Part shown: piece after piece, positions 38,667 through 46,549 of the stretch
Numbering within the stretch: the stretch's first letter is position 1
Layout: each line of letters begins with the position of its first letter
Source of the DNA: Sphingobacterium sp. R2
GTDB taxonomy: Bacteria > Bacteroidota > Bacteroidia > Sphingobacteriales > Sphingobacteriaceae
Length of the DNA stretch: 64,000 bases
Direction of reading: 5' to 3'
Assembly: GCF_040760075.1 (NCBI RefSeq)
Contig: NZ_CP142884.1
Coordinates: 3,596,001 to 3,660,000 of the forward strand
Program-made: the position numbers and the translations under genes
The notes under the pieces: generated by a model
What the model was told of the DNA's origin: nothing
Database searches by the model: none
What the model saw: the letters and a program-made list of their open reading frames with translations, nothing else

Positions 38667-38801
38667 TTAAATAGATATGCTGCAGGACTTCGCTGCGAAA
38701 AAGAATACAGCGAGCCATACGAGTCCTTTAGCCAGAAAGAAGAGAAATGCTCCAATTCCGGCACGCTTAAGCCATTTTGATTTGTTGTTTTTTTGCTCCA
38801 T
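38667..38801 (-). CDS. 44-aa single-span membrane protein
   Basis: Short gene: ATG at 38801, stop TAA at 38667. Product: a basic head (MEQKNNKSKWLKRAG), one hydrophobic helix (about 16-37, containing FFLAKGLVWLAVFFF) and a short tail. The G-x-FLFFLxKGLVWL pattern resembles small conserved membrane proteins I associate with Sphingobacteriaceae. It starts 29 bp after the heme oxygenase stop and shares its terminator, so it is probably the second gene of that operon. Function unknown. Confidence 0.65.
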   Translation of the reverse strand: MEQKNNKSKWLKRAGIGAFLFFLAKGLVWLAVFFFAAKSCSISI

Positions 38802-38830
38802 CTAAGGAAATAAACACCGGTGCACTTATT

Positions 38831-39394
38831 TTAGTTTGCACTAGCAATAGGAGTGAATACTTCGCCAAAGTTATAAAAAGTTTGGTTTGCAATCTCTACT
38901 GCGCGATCATAAGTGGCAGGATCTTCTGAATATTTGTTTAATACCGCTGTAAATCCAGCCCACATCTCACGGCTATTTTCGCCATAACCTTCGAAGAAAG
39001 AAGTTCCTTTGGTAACGCCATATTTGTTGAGCATCTGCACGATATACGGACCACCCATGATGGAACCTTCCAAAACATATAATGATGCAAGTGCTTCTTG
39101 TATATTTGCTACAGCTGGAGCATTTGCTTCCGGCAAGTTATCTACGTTACCACCCAAAGCTTCGATATCGCTTTTGATGTAAGATGAGTTGCGGCGTTCG
39201 GCCAAATCTGGCAATACTTCTGCGGTTACAAAAGGAGCGATGCTATCTTCTACGGCGCGGAAATAAGCATAAAAGCCTTTCAATACTTCTGCGTAATCTG
39301 CTTCAGAACGAATATTTTTCAATTGGCGCACGATCGTTCCTTCTACGTTTTGGTGAGCTGCGTGCGTTTGCTCTTTGATATGTTGACTTAACAT
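38831..39394 (-). CDS. Biliverdin-producing heme oxygenase
   Basis: 187-aa all-helical heme oxygenase. Start set at ATG 39394 (MLSQHIKEQTHAAHQ), with the proximal heme ligand His14 in THAAHQNVE; the distal-helix region reads LYVLEGSIMGGPYIVQML, typical of the BphO/bacterial HO group. It opens heme to biliverdin, CO and Fe2+. A promoter TAAATTTG and a Fur-like palindrome lie just upstream, pointing to iron control; biliverdin would also serve the bacteriophytochrome at 23.2 kb. Operon with the 44-aa membrane protein. Confidence 0.88.
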   Translation of the reverse strand: MLSQHIKEQTHAAHQNVEGTIVRQLKNIRSEADYAEVLKGFYAYFRAVEDSIAPFVTAEVLPDLAERRNSSYIKSDIEALGGNVDNLPEANAPAVANIQEALASLYVLEGSIMGGPYIVQMLNKYGVTKGTSFFEGYGENSREMWAGFTAVLNKYSEDPATYDRAVEIANQTFYNFGEVFTPIASAN

Positions 39395-39404
39395 GTTCTT
39401 ATTT

Positions 39405-39427
39405 TTATTTATAACGATTCTATACAA
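39405..39427. promoter_or_regulatory. Fur-like palindrome before heme oxygenase
   Basis: TTATTTA-TAACGATTC-TATACAA, 18 of 22 informative positions match the palindrome TTATTTAGAAT-N-ATTCTAAATAA derived from the four stronger copies in this window. It lies between the predicted transcription start (about 39440) and the heme oxygenase ATG, where a bound repressor would block elongation. Confidence 0.55.
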
Positions 39428-39446
39428 AGATTCGTATTTATTTCCA

Positions 39447-39454
39447 CAAATTTA
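39447..39454 (-). promoter_or_regulatory. -7 element TAAATTTG of heme oxygenase
   Basis: On the minus strand TAAATTTG matches TAnnTTTG, 53 bp before the ATG. No clear -33 TTTG is seen, as is common in regulated promoters. Confidence 0.45.
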
Positions 39455-39535
39455 TGCTGTTTTCTGCTTTATCATCTATGAAAAATGGTTTTAATTTAAA
39501 CATAAGTATGACAAAGTCCAGCTGCAATAAGTTTC

Positions 39536-40783
39536 TTACTTTAATCTAAAATTTGTTTTAAGTAGCAAATTTTCGTCTGCTGGCAACGGAAAATAAGTAA
39601 CAGACGAAATTGCTGTGCGGTTTTCGTCTTTTGTAATGTCCTTTAGCGCTGCTGCAAGCCAGGCTTCCTTTGGATCCCCGGGATGGCGGGAGGTTTCTAC
39701 CGGAGCTAAGGCCAGGTCGACGGGTATGCCATCAAAATAATCACACCAGCCATTGGCATTCCGGATGAGAAATGAAGCCAGGTATACATCGAAATCTCCT
39801 ATTTGGACTGAAAAAAAACCTACGGGTTTGCCAAAAGTCTGCTGACCAATCAGGCGTATCGGAATATAAGGTTTGAAGCTGCTGATCAGTAATTCACTTG
39901 CCGAAGCCGTGCGTTCAGATACAATGCATGACAGCTGCTGTAGTGAATTGAAATGTCCCTTTTTGATAAAGTAATGCGTATTGGCTTTTTCACTATAATC
40001 CACATCAGCCATTGTCGCAAGGCGTCCTTTGTATTGAACCACTTTGCCACTGGCATCCAGATAGGGTTGTTTAAGGAGTAGTTTTGCTTTGCCTTGCTGT
40101 ACATTCGGATGAAATTGCTCGCTAAACATCACTTTTTTATCCAGTCTGGCCGGGCTAATGAGGTTGGCTAGATATTCGGCTGTTTCCACATAACCGCCAC
40201 CGTTATGACGTAGATCGAGGATGAGATGAGTAATTTGCTGCTGTGCGAGTTCGGCCGCAAGTTGATCCAGTTCGGTCTTCACTGTCTGGAGCTCTGGAAA
40301 AGAGGGGATGTATACATAAGCAATCCGTTTATTACCTGCGGTCCAGTAAGAAAGGTGTGTCGCATACCGATAGGGTGTGGTGGTGCTACCCATGTGACCG
40401 CTACTTTTCTTTTCTGTCCGACGGCGTTCCAGATATGAATATTTGGGCTTATTGGGAATGGTCGACCATTCATAGGGTTTATCATTCTTGCGCAAGGCAT
40501 ATTGGCTGAGTGCAAAAAGTTCACGCTCGTAGGCCGTTTGCTCGGGTTCTATTTGGGCATATTTTCCCCGCGGATCAAAAGTGGTATACGAAGGGAGAGA
40601 TTCCTGCCAGCGGTAGAGCTGTTTGGCATACAGGTATATAGAATCGAGTGTGAGTTCTTTTTTTGTTCCTGTTTTTGGACTAATAAGTTCATCGGGTGAA
40701 GTCGCTGTTCTACTGTTTTGCTGGCAGGCCGAGGTAGCGGCTACTATAATAAATAAACCAGTTATTGGGCGGATTTGACTCAT
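39536..40783 (-). CDS. S41-family peptidase, lipoprotein
   Basis: 415-aa putative lipoprotein (lipobox ATSAC) with a C-terminal S41 protease domain: LILDLRHNGGGYVETAEYLA (about 218-238), catalytic-serine motif SERTASASELLISSF and the lysine region GQQTFGKPVGF. S41 enzymes cleave C-terminal tails or misfolded envelope proteins; no PDZ domain is evident, so it belongs to the TSP-like group common in Bacteroidota. Monocistronic; a perfect 9-bp inverted repeat sits 27 bp before its start. Confidence 0.88.
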   Translation of the reverse strand: MSQIRPITGLFIIVAATSACQQNSRTATSPDELISPKTGTKKELTLDSIYLYAKQLYRWQESLPSYTTFDPRGKYAQIEPEQTAYERELFALSQYALRKNDKPYEWSTIPNKPKYSYLERRRTEKKSSGHMGSTTTPYRYATHLSYWTAGNKRIAYVYIPSFPELQTVKTELDQLAAELAQQQITHLILDLRHNGGGYVETAEYLANLISPARLDKKVMFSEQFHPNVQQGKAKLLLKQPYLDASGKVVQYKGRLATMADVDYSEKANTHYFIKKGHFNSLQQLSCIVSERTASASELLISSFKPYIPIRLIGQQTFGKPVGFFSVQIGDFDVYLASFLIRNANGWCDYFDGIPVDLALAPVETSRHPGDPKEAWLAAALKDITKDENRTAISSVTYFPLPADENLLLKTNFRLK

Positions 40784-40809
40784 AATTTGATGCGCATTTT
40801 GTCCTATAT

Positions 40810-40833
40810 ATTTGTAGCTGATTCGCTACAAAT
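40810..40833. promoter_or_regulatory. Perfect inverted repeat before the S41 peptidase gene
   Basis: ATTTGTAGC-TGATTC-GCTACAAAT: 9-bp perfect arms with a 6-nt spacer, 27 bp upstream of the peptidase ATG. Could be an operator or a 5'-leader hairpin. Confidence 0.45.
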
Positions 40834-40887
40834 GGATAATTATCTGAAATTTAATACTTTTATACTTTTTTATTTAATATAAAAGCC

Positions 40888-40980
40888 TAATTTTGTGCCA
40901 ATTTATTTAATTTTTGATGCCTCCGCGGATGTGGAGTACTCAAATGTCCCAAAGCTAGTCCCTTTGGGATTTTTTATTTT
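40888..40980 (+). ncRNA. Candidate small RNA with promoter and terminator
   Basis: On the plus strand TAATTTTG (40888-40895) matches TAnnTTTG; about 80 nt later TCCCAAAG / CTTTGGGA (40947-40969) forms a hairpin followed by a T-rich run, and a CTCCGC/GTGGAG hairpin lies between. This would give a stable RNA of about 75-80 nt opposite to its neighbours. It overlaps the end of the peroxidase pseudogene. A -33 box is not clear; the hairpin alone might just be a terminator. Confidence 0.3.
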
Positions 40981-42120
40981 AGGGCAATACTGGCCGCTCG
41001 GTCTTGGTCGGTACGCTCGATAAGCTCTCCAAAAAAGCCACGATATTTTCCTGTTCTTTACTGCTCAATCGGATGTTTTGAATATGCGGCGATAAGGTGC
41101 CATTGATCTGTTGTCCTGATTTTTGGGCATGCCCTGACTCAGCAGGTTGATCAGTTCACTTAAGCTTGCAATACTACCATTTTGCAGGTAGGGTGCAGTA
41201 TGGACTACATTGCGCAGGCCCGGCGTACGAAATTTACCTTTGTCTGTTTCCAGTCCTGTTGCCTCAAAGCGACCATTGTCCAAGGCAACTTTGCTGGTAA
41301 CAGCATAACCCAGGTTATGAAAATCGAGATCGGTAAAGAAGGCACCATTATGGCAGTCGATACATTTCCCTTTGGTTCGAAACAGGTGGAGACCTTCAAG
41401 CTGTGCATCATTTAACGCCTGATAATCCCCTTTGATAAACCTATCCAAGGCGGTTTCACCACTGCTGATTGATCTTGAATACGCTGCTATGGCATCCAGT
41501 AATCCTTCGACGCTCATCGTTTGGCTCGAGTAAGCCGCCTCATATAAACTGAGGTAGCCTGGTATAGCTTGCAGCTTAGCGGATAAAGCAGCTGTATTTC
41601 CGCCCATTTCGATGGCGGAGTTGATGGCTTCGGCAATCTGCTCTCGATAAGTCATTGCGCGGCCATCGTGGAAGAGTTTCCCTTCCAGGTACCAGACATT
41701 TTCCATGGAAGGTGTATTGCGGTGATGCAGTGCGATACCATCTGCCGTTGTTTTTTGGTCGATCCAGTAGGTGTCCGGATTATGACATGAAGCGCAAGTC
41801 TTCATGCCATTACCGGTGCGGGGGTCGAAAAATAAGGCTTTGCCAAGTGCTATTAGCTAGGCCTTATCTTTCGATGGGTTTTCGGGTAAAGCGGCCAGTT
41901 CACGTACCTTGATATTGTTGTACCAAGCGGCAGCTGGCCATTTTTCTGCCGATTTACTATATTGTTGGCGTAAGGTTTCTTCTGGCAAAGTAGGAGCTGT
42001 AGGCTCTTCTGGAACAGAAGCGCTCTTGCTGCAACTGCATAGTATCAGTGCCACGAAACATGCTACGATCAATTGCCTTCCGTGATAGCGAAAATACGCG
42101 CTCAAAAATACCCTAGGCAA
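40979..42120 (-). pseudogene. Di-heme cytochrome c peroxidase (CCP/MauG type), inactivated
   Basis: A lipoprotein-type leader (ALILCSC) followed by peroxidase sequence with both heme motifs, CASCH and CIDCH, and conserved ALFFDPRTGNG, RNTPSMENVWYLEGKLFHDGRA and GKFRTPGLRNVVHTAPYLQNGS. Two lesions: an in-frame TAG at 41857-41859 after NPSKDKA (CAG to TAG fits), and a one-base loss near 41132 that throws the last 50 residues out of frame; the restored frame reads NGTLSPHIQNIRLSSKEQENIVAFLESLS to a stop at 40979. Apparent start is TTG. It sits last in the heme operon. Either genuine decay or sequence error; two independent lesions favour decay. Confidence 0.82.
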
Positions 42121-42128
42121 GACGTTAA

Positions 42129-43106
42129 TTAATTTAAAGTGATACTAAAATCACCTTCTGACAATAACTTCCCGTTTTTATCCATCATCTTCAAGGATTT
42201 AATTGCGTTTCCCCGTACAGATACGGGAATGGGTAGCTTTATTGTCATCGTTGCAACATCAAACACTACATTGTTGATAGTATATTCGTTATTGAGGTTA
42301 TCAATCGCTATAAAATGGTCAAAATCTGCCTTGAAATAAAGTTCATAAGTCTCTTTACTATTTATGTTCAGCACCAAGTCGCCGCCCTTTTTGCCAGTAT
42401 AAAACATACCTTGCCATTGTATGACGTTGTATAATGTTGGTAAGAATACTTCAAAAGCATCGGTGAGTTTCGTGTAACGTCCGGAGATCAGTTTGATGTG
42501 GTATTTGCCTGGTTTGAGATCTTCTGGAGTATTAAATTGTGCAATGAAAGATGTTGGAGGTTGAGAAAAAGAAAGTAAGGTCTCTTTTCCATCTTTATCG
42601 ACCAGATAGCCCTTGGTTTGTGCCTCGTCTGGCAAAATATTTTCTCCTCGTACTACCAAATCCTCATTTTTTGGGTAACTAAGGTAATATTTGCCTTCAA
42701 GCAGATTCATTTCTGCCTGTACCAGCGGCTGGTTGTACTGGAATACCAATGTATAATTTTTGCTGGAACCATCTTGTGCCCGCACAGTATAGGTAATTGG
42801 TTTGTCGAATTGTAACTGTATTGCTGTCCCAGATGCAGGAGTAATTGTCGCTAATTCCGAAATTTTAATAGTGGGCGTAATGCTTTCGGGCTGCTCCACC
42901 AAGGGTGGCCAATATAAGATAATCTGGTCATTCACAATACTGGCTGACAAAGTTTTGCCATCAGCATCCTGAATGCTAAAGGATTCGATGTCGTTGTAGG
43001 GTAGGCTGGGGTATTCGGTTTTACAGGACCAGCATGTTAATGCTAGCATAAAAATAGCTAGAAATTGAATGATATGTATTTGTTTTTTCAAAAATGAGTG
43101 TTGCAT
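42129..43106 (-). CDS. Heme-locus lipoprotein (DUF5018-like)
   Basis: 325-aa probable lipoprotein (hydrophobic leader ending TCWSCKTE). The N-terminal part (about 35-125) has a beta domain with FSIQDADGKTLSASI and YTVRAQDGSSKNYTLVF, the pattern of DUF5018-like surface repeats; the remainder (125-325) looks like IPT/Ig-type beta sandwiches. A similar gene lies two positions upstream, and each follows an HmuY-like gene. Probably a surface accessory in heme capture; function inferred from context only. Confidence 0.75.
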   Translation of the reverse strand: MQHSFLKKQIHIIQFLAIFMLALTCWSCKTEYPSLPYNDIESFSIQDADGKTLSASIVNDQIILYWPPLVEQPESITPTIKISELATITPASGTAIQLQFDKPITYTVRAQDGSSKNYTLVFQYNQPLVQAEMNLLEGKYYLSYPKNEDLVVRGENILPDEAQTKGYLVDKDGKETLLSFSQPPTSFIAQFNTPEDLKPGKYHIKLISGRYTKLTDAFEVFLPTLYNVIQWQGMFYTGKKGGDLVLNINSKETYELYFKADFDHFIAIDNLNNEYTINNVVFDVATMTIKLPIPVSVRGNAIKSLKMMDKNGKLLSEGDFSITLN

Positions 43107-43153
43107 AATTTTTTTTGGTTAAAAAATCGTTATGCGGATGATGATTAGGTTAT

Positions 43154-43191
43154 AAAGATCCGCACCCCATCCACCAGGTTGCGGAATCTTT
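43154..43191 (-). terminator. Hairpin after the soluble HmuY-like gene
   Basis: AAAGATCCGCA pairs with TGCGGAATCTTT (one bulge) around an ACC/GGT inner stem, 20 bp after the 189-aa gene. No strong U-tract, so possibly partial termination within the operon. Confidence 0.45.
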
Positions 43192-43211
43192 CATTCATTA
43201 AATAGGAAGGA

Positions 43212-43781
43212 CTATAATGCCTTAACTTCGATACTGGTATCTGCTTTTACTTGTAATTGACCTGCCACTACTTGTTGGCCAACATTTGTAAAATTAATTA
43301 ACTTAACAGCATACGAAGCTCCGGAAGAATTTCCGACCAACACTGTCAAAGGTTGGATTGCTTGGTTTGCATGGCTATCTAAATCATATTCATACCATTC
43401 GCCACTACCCTGTGATGATACTGGAGTCGCTGTTGCCCAATCTGATGCTGTAACGGAAGCGATGTCTTTTGCTACCGTTCTGATCGAATAAGATCCATTA
43501 GCCTTGATCGAACCATTTACATGGCTAAAGAATGCAACTTGGCCAGAGCTACTTAAGCTTTGTGCACCTGTAGCAAGGTCTACATAGACTGCAGGCCAAG
43601 TTGCTGCAGCTGCTGGGCTCCACCATTGACCTACAACAGTGTAGTTACTATTTGCCTTAGCTTGGTTCAGCGCTAAAGGAACTGTTGCTGATTCTTTTGT
43701 TGGGGCTGCTGCCCATACTGCTGCCGATAGCACAGTCACGGCCATAGCAGATTTTAAGATAGTTTTGATGTTTGAGTTCAT
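43212..43781 (-). CDS. HmuY-like secreted protein without lipobox
   Basis: 189-aa protein with a Sec signal peptide ending near AVWAAA and no lipobox Cys, then a compact HmuY-like domain: SNYTVVGQWWSPA, GEWYEYDLDSHANQAIQPLTVLVGN, SYAVKLINF. HmuY proteins bind heme released from host or environmental hemoproteins and pass it to the outer-membrane receptor. Unlike its neighbours this one looks soluble. It is preceded by a canonical Shine-Dalgarno (AGAGGAG, about 8 nt before ATG), unusual in this phylum, which suggests strong translation. Confidence 0.7.
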   Translation of the reverse strand: MNSNIKTILKSAMAVTVLSAAVWAAAPTKESATVPLALNQAKANSNYTVVGQWWSPAAAATWPAVYVDLATGAQSLSSSGQVAFFSHVNGSIKANGSYSIRTVAKDIASVTASDWATATPVSSQGSGEWYEYDLDSHANQAIQPLTVLVGNSSGASYAVKLINFTNVGQQVVAGQLQVKADTSIEVKAL

Positions 43782-43789
43782 ATCGAGAT

Positions 43790-43796
43790 CTCCTCT
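43790..43796 (-). promoter_or_regulatory. Canonical Shine-Dalgarno
   Basis: AGAGGAG on the minus strand about 8 nt before the ATG at 43781. Most genes in this window lack such a site, so it marks this start and suggests high translation. Confidence 0.6.
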
Positions 43797-43848
43797 TGTT
43801 TTAATTTATTTAATTTTGATGCCACCATGGCATACTGTGGATGCTTGT

Positions 43849-44835
43849 TTATGATTCCGTTATTGTACTTGGAGACAACTGTGTCTTTACAACATCGGCC
43901 CAGTCTTTAAATTGGAATTTGATCTGTAAGTTATCAAAGGTTCCGATTGGAAGATTTGTTGGTAAGGAAACCGTCATTTCGGTACGGTTATAAGATTTAA
44001 TGGTCAATGGATAATCCTTTCCATTGAGTGTCATAATAACAGCTGTCGGATCTAAAATCACTTTATCTAAGTTGGCTTTAATGGTCCAGTCTTTATTTTT
44101 TGCCAAATTTAGACCCGATAAGCTAACAATTACATCCGGTTGACGATATGTAATTTTGAGCGGATTGGCTAATGTAATGGTATGGTTGATGTTGGTCACC
44201 TCTACATCATAAATGCCTGCTTTAATATCAGATGGAATGCGGTTTTCCCGTTCGGTACCCGTATAGCTTAATTGGTATCCAATCACCGAAACTTTCAAGC
44301 TATTGGGCGTAGCCATCTTAAATCGCTCCTTGGTTTCTTGATTAATCAATGCAATACTCACCAATGAAGGATTGGTATGCATAAAGGTTCCATTAATGGC
44401 TGGAAAAGCACCTCCAGGGCCTTTTGTAAGCGAAATAGAAGATGTCGATGCAAAAGTCGCTTCAAAAGATGGTGTACTTTGCAATTCAATCTTTAAGCTA
44501 TAGGTTCTTGTGGTACCTGTAGCGGACTTTACAGTATACGTCTGGTTCTTTTCATCTGTTTTAACAGGCAAAATTTCTTCGGCTATACTGGCTCCATTGG
44601 AGAGTTTAATGTTCGGATCTATCACCAATAGACCGTAGTAGTAGGGGACATAAACCGTAATGGTATTGGCCTCATTGTCGATGGCTCCATAAATAACTTC
44701 GTCATTTGGAAGATTGGTGACTTTGTATTCCAGTATTTTATCTGCTGGAAGTAAGGCTAGTTCTTCCGTTTTGGTGCAGCGGGTTAGCAGCAATCCTACA
44801 AAAAGGAAGCTTAAAATGCTGTATATTCTTTTCAT
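43849..44835 (-). CDS. Heme-locus lipoprotein (DUF5018-like)
   Basis: 328-aa lipoprotein-type product (leader FLFVGLLLTRC). It has an N-terminal domain with the repeat pattern ITVYVPYYYGLLVIDPNIKL and YTVKSATGTTRTYSLKI, then beta-rich domains resembling IPT/TIG folds. It resembles the 325-aa lipoprotein at 42.1-43.1 kb in size and domain order, so HmuY-like plus lipoprotein pairs occur twice. 39 bp downstream of an HmuY gene. Precise role unknown. Confidence 0.75.
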   Translation of the reverse strand: MKRIYSILSFLFVGLLLTRCTKTEELALLPADKILEYKVTNLPNDEVIYGAIDNEANTITVYVPYYYGLLVIDPNIKLSNGASIAEEILPVKTDEKNQTYTVKSATGTTRTYSLKIELQSTPSFEATFASTSSISLTKGPGGAFPAINGTFMHTNPSLVSIALINQETKERFKMATPNSLKVSVIGYQLSYTGTERENRIPSDIKAGIYDVEVTNINHTITLANPLKITYRQPDVIVSLSGLNLAKNKDWTIKANLDKVILDPTAVIMTLNGKDYPLTIKSYNRTEMTVSLPTNLPIGTFDNLQIKFQFKDWADVVKTQLSPSTITES

Positions 44836-44874
44836 GTTAGTTTAGTGTCTAATAAGTAAGCTATGCTTATTTTT

Positions 44875-45615
44875 TTAGTTAGTGATTGTAAATTTGGTAC
44901 TGCCAGCTTTGGCAAGTACATATTGGAAAGAAAAGTAGGGTGTTGGTGAATCTTTAAACCAATCTTTTGGATCCAAGAGGTCTTTATAGATACTTTGTAT
45001 CTTGATCTTGGCATAATTCCCCTGGGCTGTACGGACGATCAATGTATTGTTTTCGATAGGATAGCAAACGTGTTTTTTGTTTTCGGCTCCACCACCTTTG
45101 ATTACGCCATCAAAATCATATAAATACCAACCTAGACCTTCACCAAATGCTCCTGAATCATCTGTACCATATGCTTTTTCACCTTTGCGAAACTCGGCGT
45201 CTGAAGGGATATCGATTACATCTTCAAATTTTTTCTTCACAATGAGTATACCGCCTTTCCCTGGGCCACCTTTACCAAATCCATTTGCTGTATTGTTGCA
45301 ATTGATAAAACTGCGGTATATTTCTGAGCAAGAGATGTCCCATCGTGCGGTTAGTTTATAATCCGGTGTCACAGCTTTGTTCTGTTCCAGGCTGTAATAT
45401 ATTGGTGATTGCGCCGTGGTTGGTGCACTCCCAGCAGGTAAGTCTTCGCCAAAGTTCTTAACCGTAATCAAGCGGTTAAACATAGCTTCTGGTGCAACAG
45501 GATCTGGTTCAGGCTCTACTACTGTGGGCTCGCTTTTGCTACAGGCCCCCAACACAATTAAAAATGCCAATACCGGTATGAATTTTAATAGGTTGCTGCG
45601 TTTCTTTATTTTCAT
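44875..45615 (-). CDS. hmuY: HmuY-family heme-binding lipoprotein
   Basis: 246-aa lipoprotein (lipobox LGACSK). HmuY domain features: DYKLTARWDISCSEIYRSFINCN, DDSGAFGEGLGWYLYDFDG, NNTLIVRTAQGNYAKIKIQSIY and the C-terminal YFSFQYVLAK. HmuY captures heme at the cell surface. Preceded at 76-98 bp by a strong Fur-like palindrome, so this gene probably starts its own iron-controlled transcript within the cluster. Confidence 0.85.
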   Translation of the reverse strand: MKIKKRSNLLKFIPVLAFLIVLGACSKSEPTVVEPEPDPVAPEAMFNRLITVKNFGEDLPAGSAPTTAQSPIYYSLEQNKAVTPDYKLTARWDISCSEIYRSFINCNNTANGFGKGGPGKGGILIVKKKFEDVIDIPSDAEFRKGEKAYGTDDSGAFGEGLGWYLYDFDGVIKGGGAENKKHVCYPIENNTLIVRTAQGNYAKIKIQSIYKDLLDPKDWFKDSPTPYFSFQYVLAKAGSTKFTITN

Positions 45616-45690
45616 TGTTACTAGTTTTTTGTGTTAGTCGATACTTTGTCCCTTTTCTATACATGTAGTATGGTTGTTAGTATGGTATTT

Positions 45691-45713
45691 TTATTTAAAT
45701 TGATTCTAAATAA
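45691..45713. promoter_or_regulatory. Fur-like palindrome before hmuY
   Basis: TTATTTA-AATTGATTC-TAAATAA: perfect 7-bp outer arms, 9-nt centre. Same spacing and arms as the sites before the heme receptor and the PchR-like regulator. Confidence 0.65.
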
Positions 45714-45888
45714 TAGTAAAGATAAAATCTTTTGCTGATAAAGTATGTATGAAAATTGGTATTTAATATATTTTTTTCGGTTTTTGATTTTTGGTTAACA
45801 AAAGCAGCTGGAATTTTAATCAGCTGATTTGCTAGTATGTTTCTTTAGGCCTTCTCAATAGACCTTCTCAAACTTATATTTCAGTTTA

Positions 45889-46512
45889 CTACTGTTTAAC
45901 AAACTTTTTAAAATTGATGTTATAGGTTGCATTTCCATTAGCTGCAGTAATGCCGCCTGCTTGAATTACATAAAGCTCATCTGCTTCGTTATTCAATTTC
46001 TCACCTTTGTACATTACGATGTACCGATTGGCAGTAGGGTAGACAGCATGATTGTTTGCAAAATCATAGATAATCCATGTTGGGCCTGTCACCGGTGCTC
46101 CGGCACTTGACGCATCAATGCCGAGTTTGTCAGTCAAAGTGATGTTGGCTGCTAATACCGATGTTAGTGTCAGCTTTTCAATACTCGTGTTTGCCTGATC
46201 AAAATAGCCCATTTTATAATTATCTGATGAAGTGTTTTGTAAAGTTGAACCATACATCCCCGAAAGATTGATCATACTCTTAGTTTCTTCCTGAACAGTA
46301 TTTGTTTTAAAATCATAAAAAGTCTTTACGCCAGAAGGAACTGCGATTGTTGCAGTTGATGAAACAGCTGTCTCATCACTAAGTTTTGGGTCCTCAGGCT
46401 TTTCTTCTGGTTGCTCCGTTGGCTCCTCTACCACTGCCTCGTCCTTGCTACAAGAAGTAAAACCTAAACTCAATGCACATAGTAGTGCTGCTGTTGTAAA
46501 TAATCTATTCAT
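45889..46512 (-). CDS. HmuY-related lipoprotein
   Basis: 207-aa lipoprotein (GFTSCSKDEA) with a Glu/Pro-rich linker (EEPTEQPEEKPEDPK, about 27-45) and a beta-rich domain with VKTFYDFKTN, GPTWIIYDFANNHAVYPTANRYIVMYKG and TYNINFKKF. The closing half follows the HmuY pattern more loosely than the two longer copies. Lies 37 bp after the 251-aa HmuY gene. Likely a diverged hemophore or accessory. Confidence 0.65.
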   Translation of the reverse strand: MNRLFTTAALLCALSLGFTSCSKDEAVVEEPTEQPEEKPEDPKLSDETAVSSTATIAVPSGVKTFYDFKTNTVQEETKSMINLSGMYGSTLQNTSSDNYKMGYFDQANTSIEKLTLTSVLAANITLTDKLGIDASSAGAPVTGPTWIIYDFANNHAVYPTANRYIVMYKGEKLNNEADELYVIQAGGITAANGNATYNINFKKFVKQ

Positions 46513-46549
46513 CTTTAATTTAATTGTGTAATTTTTCCTTATTATCTTA

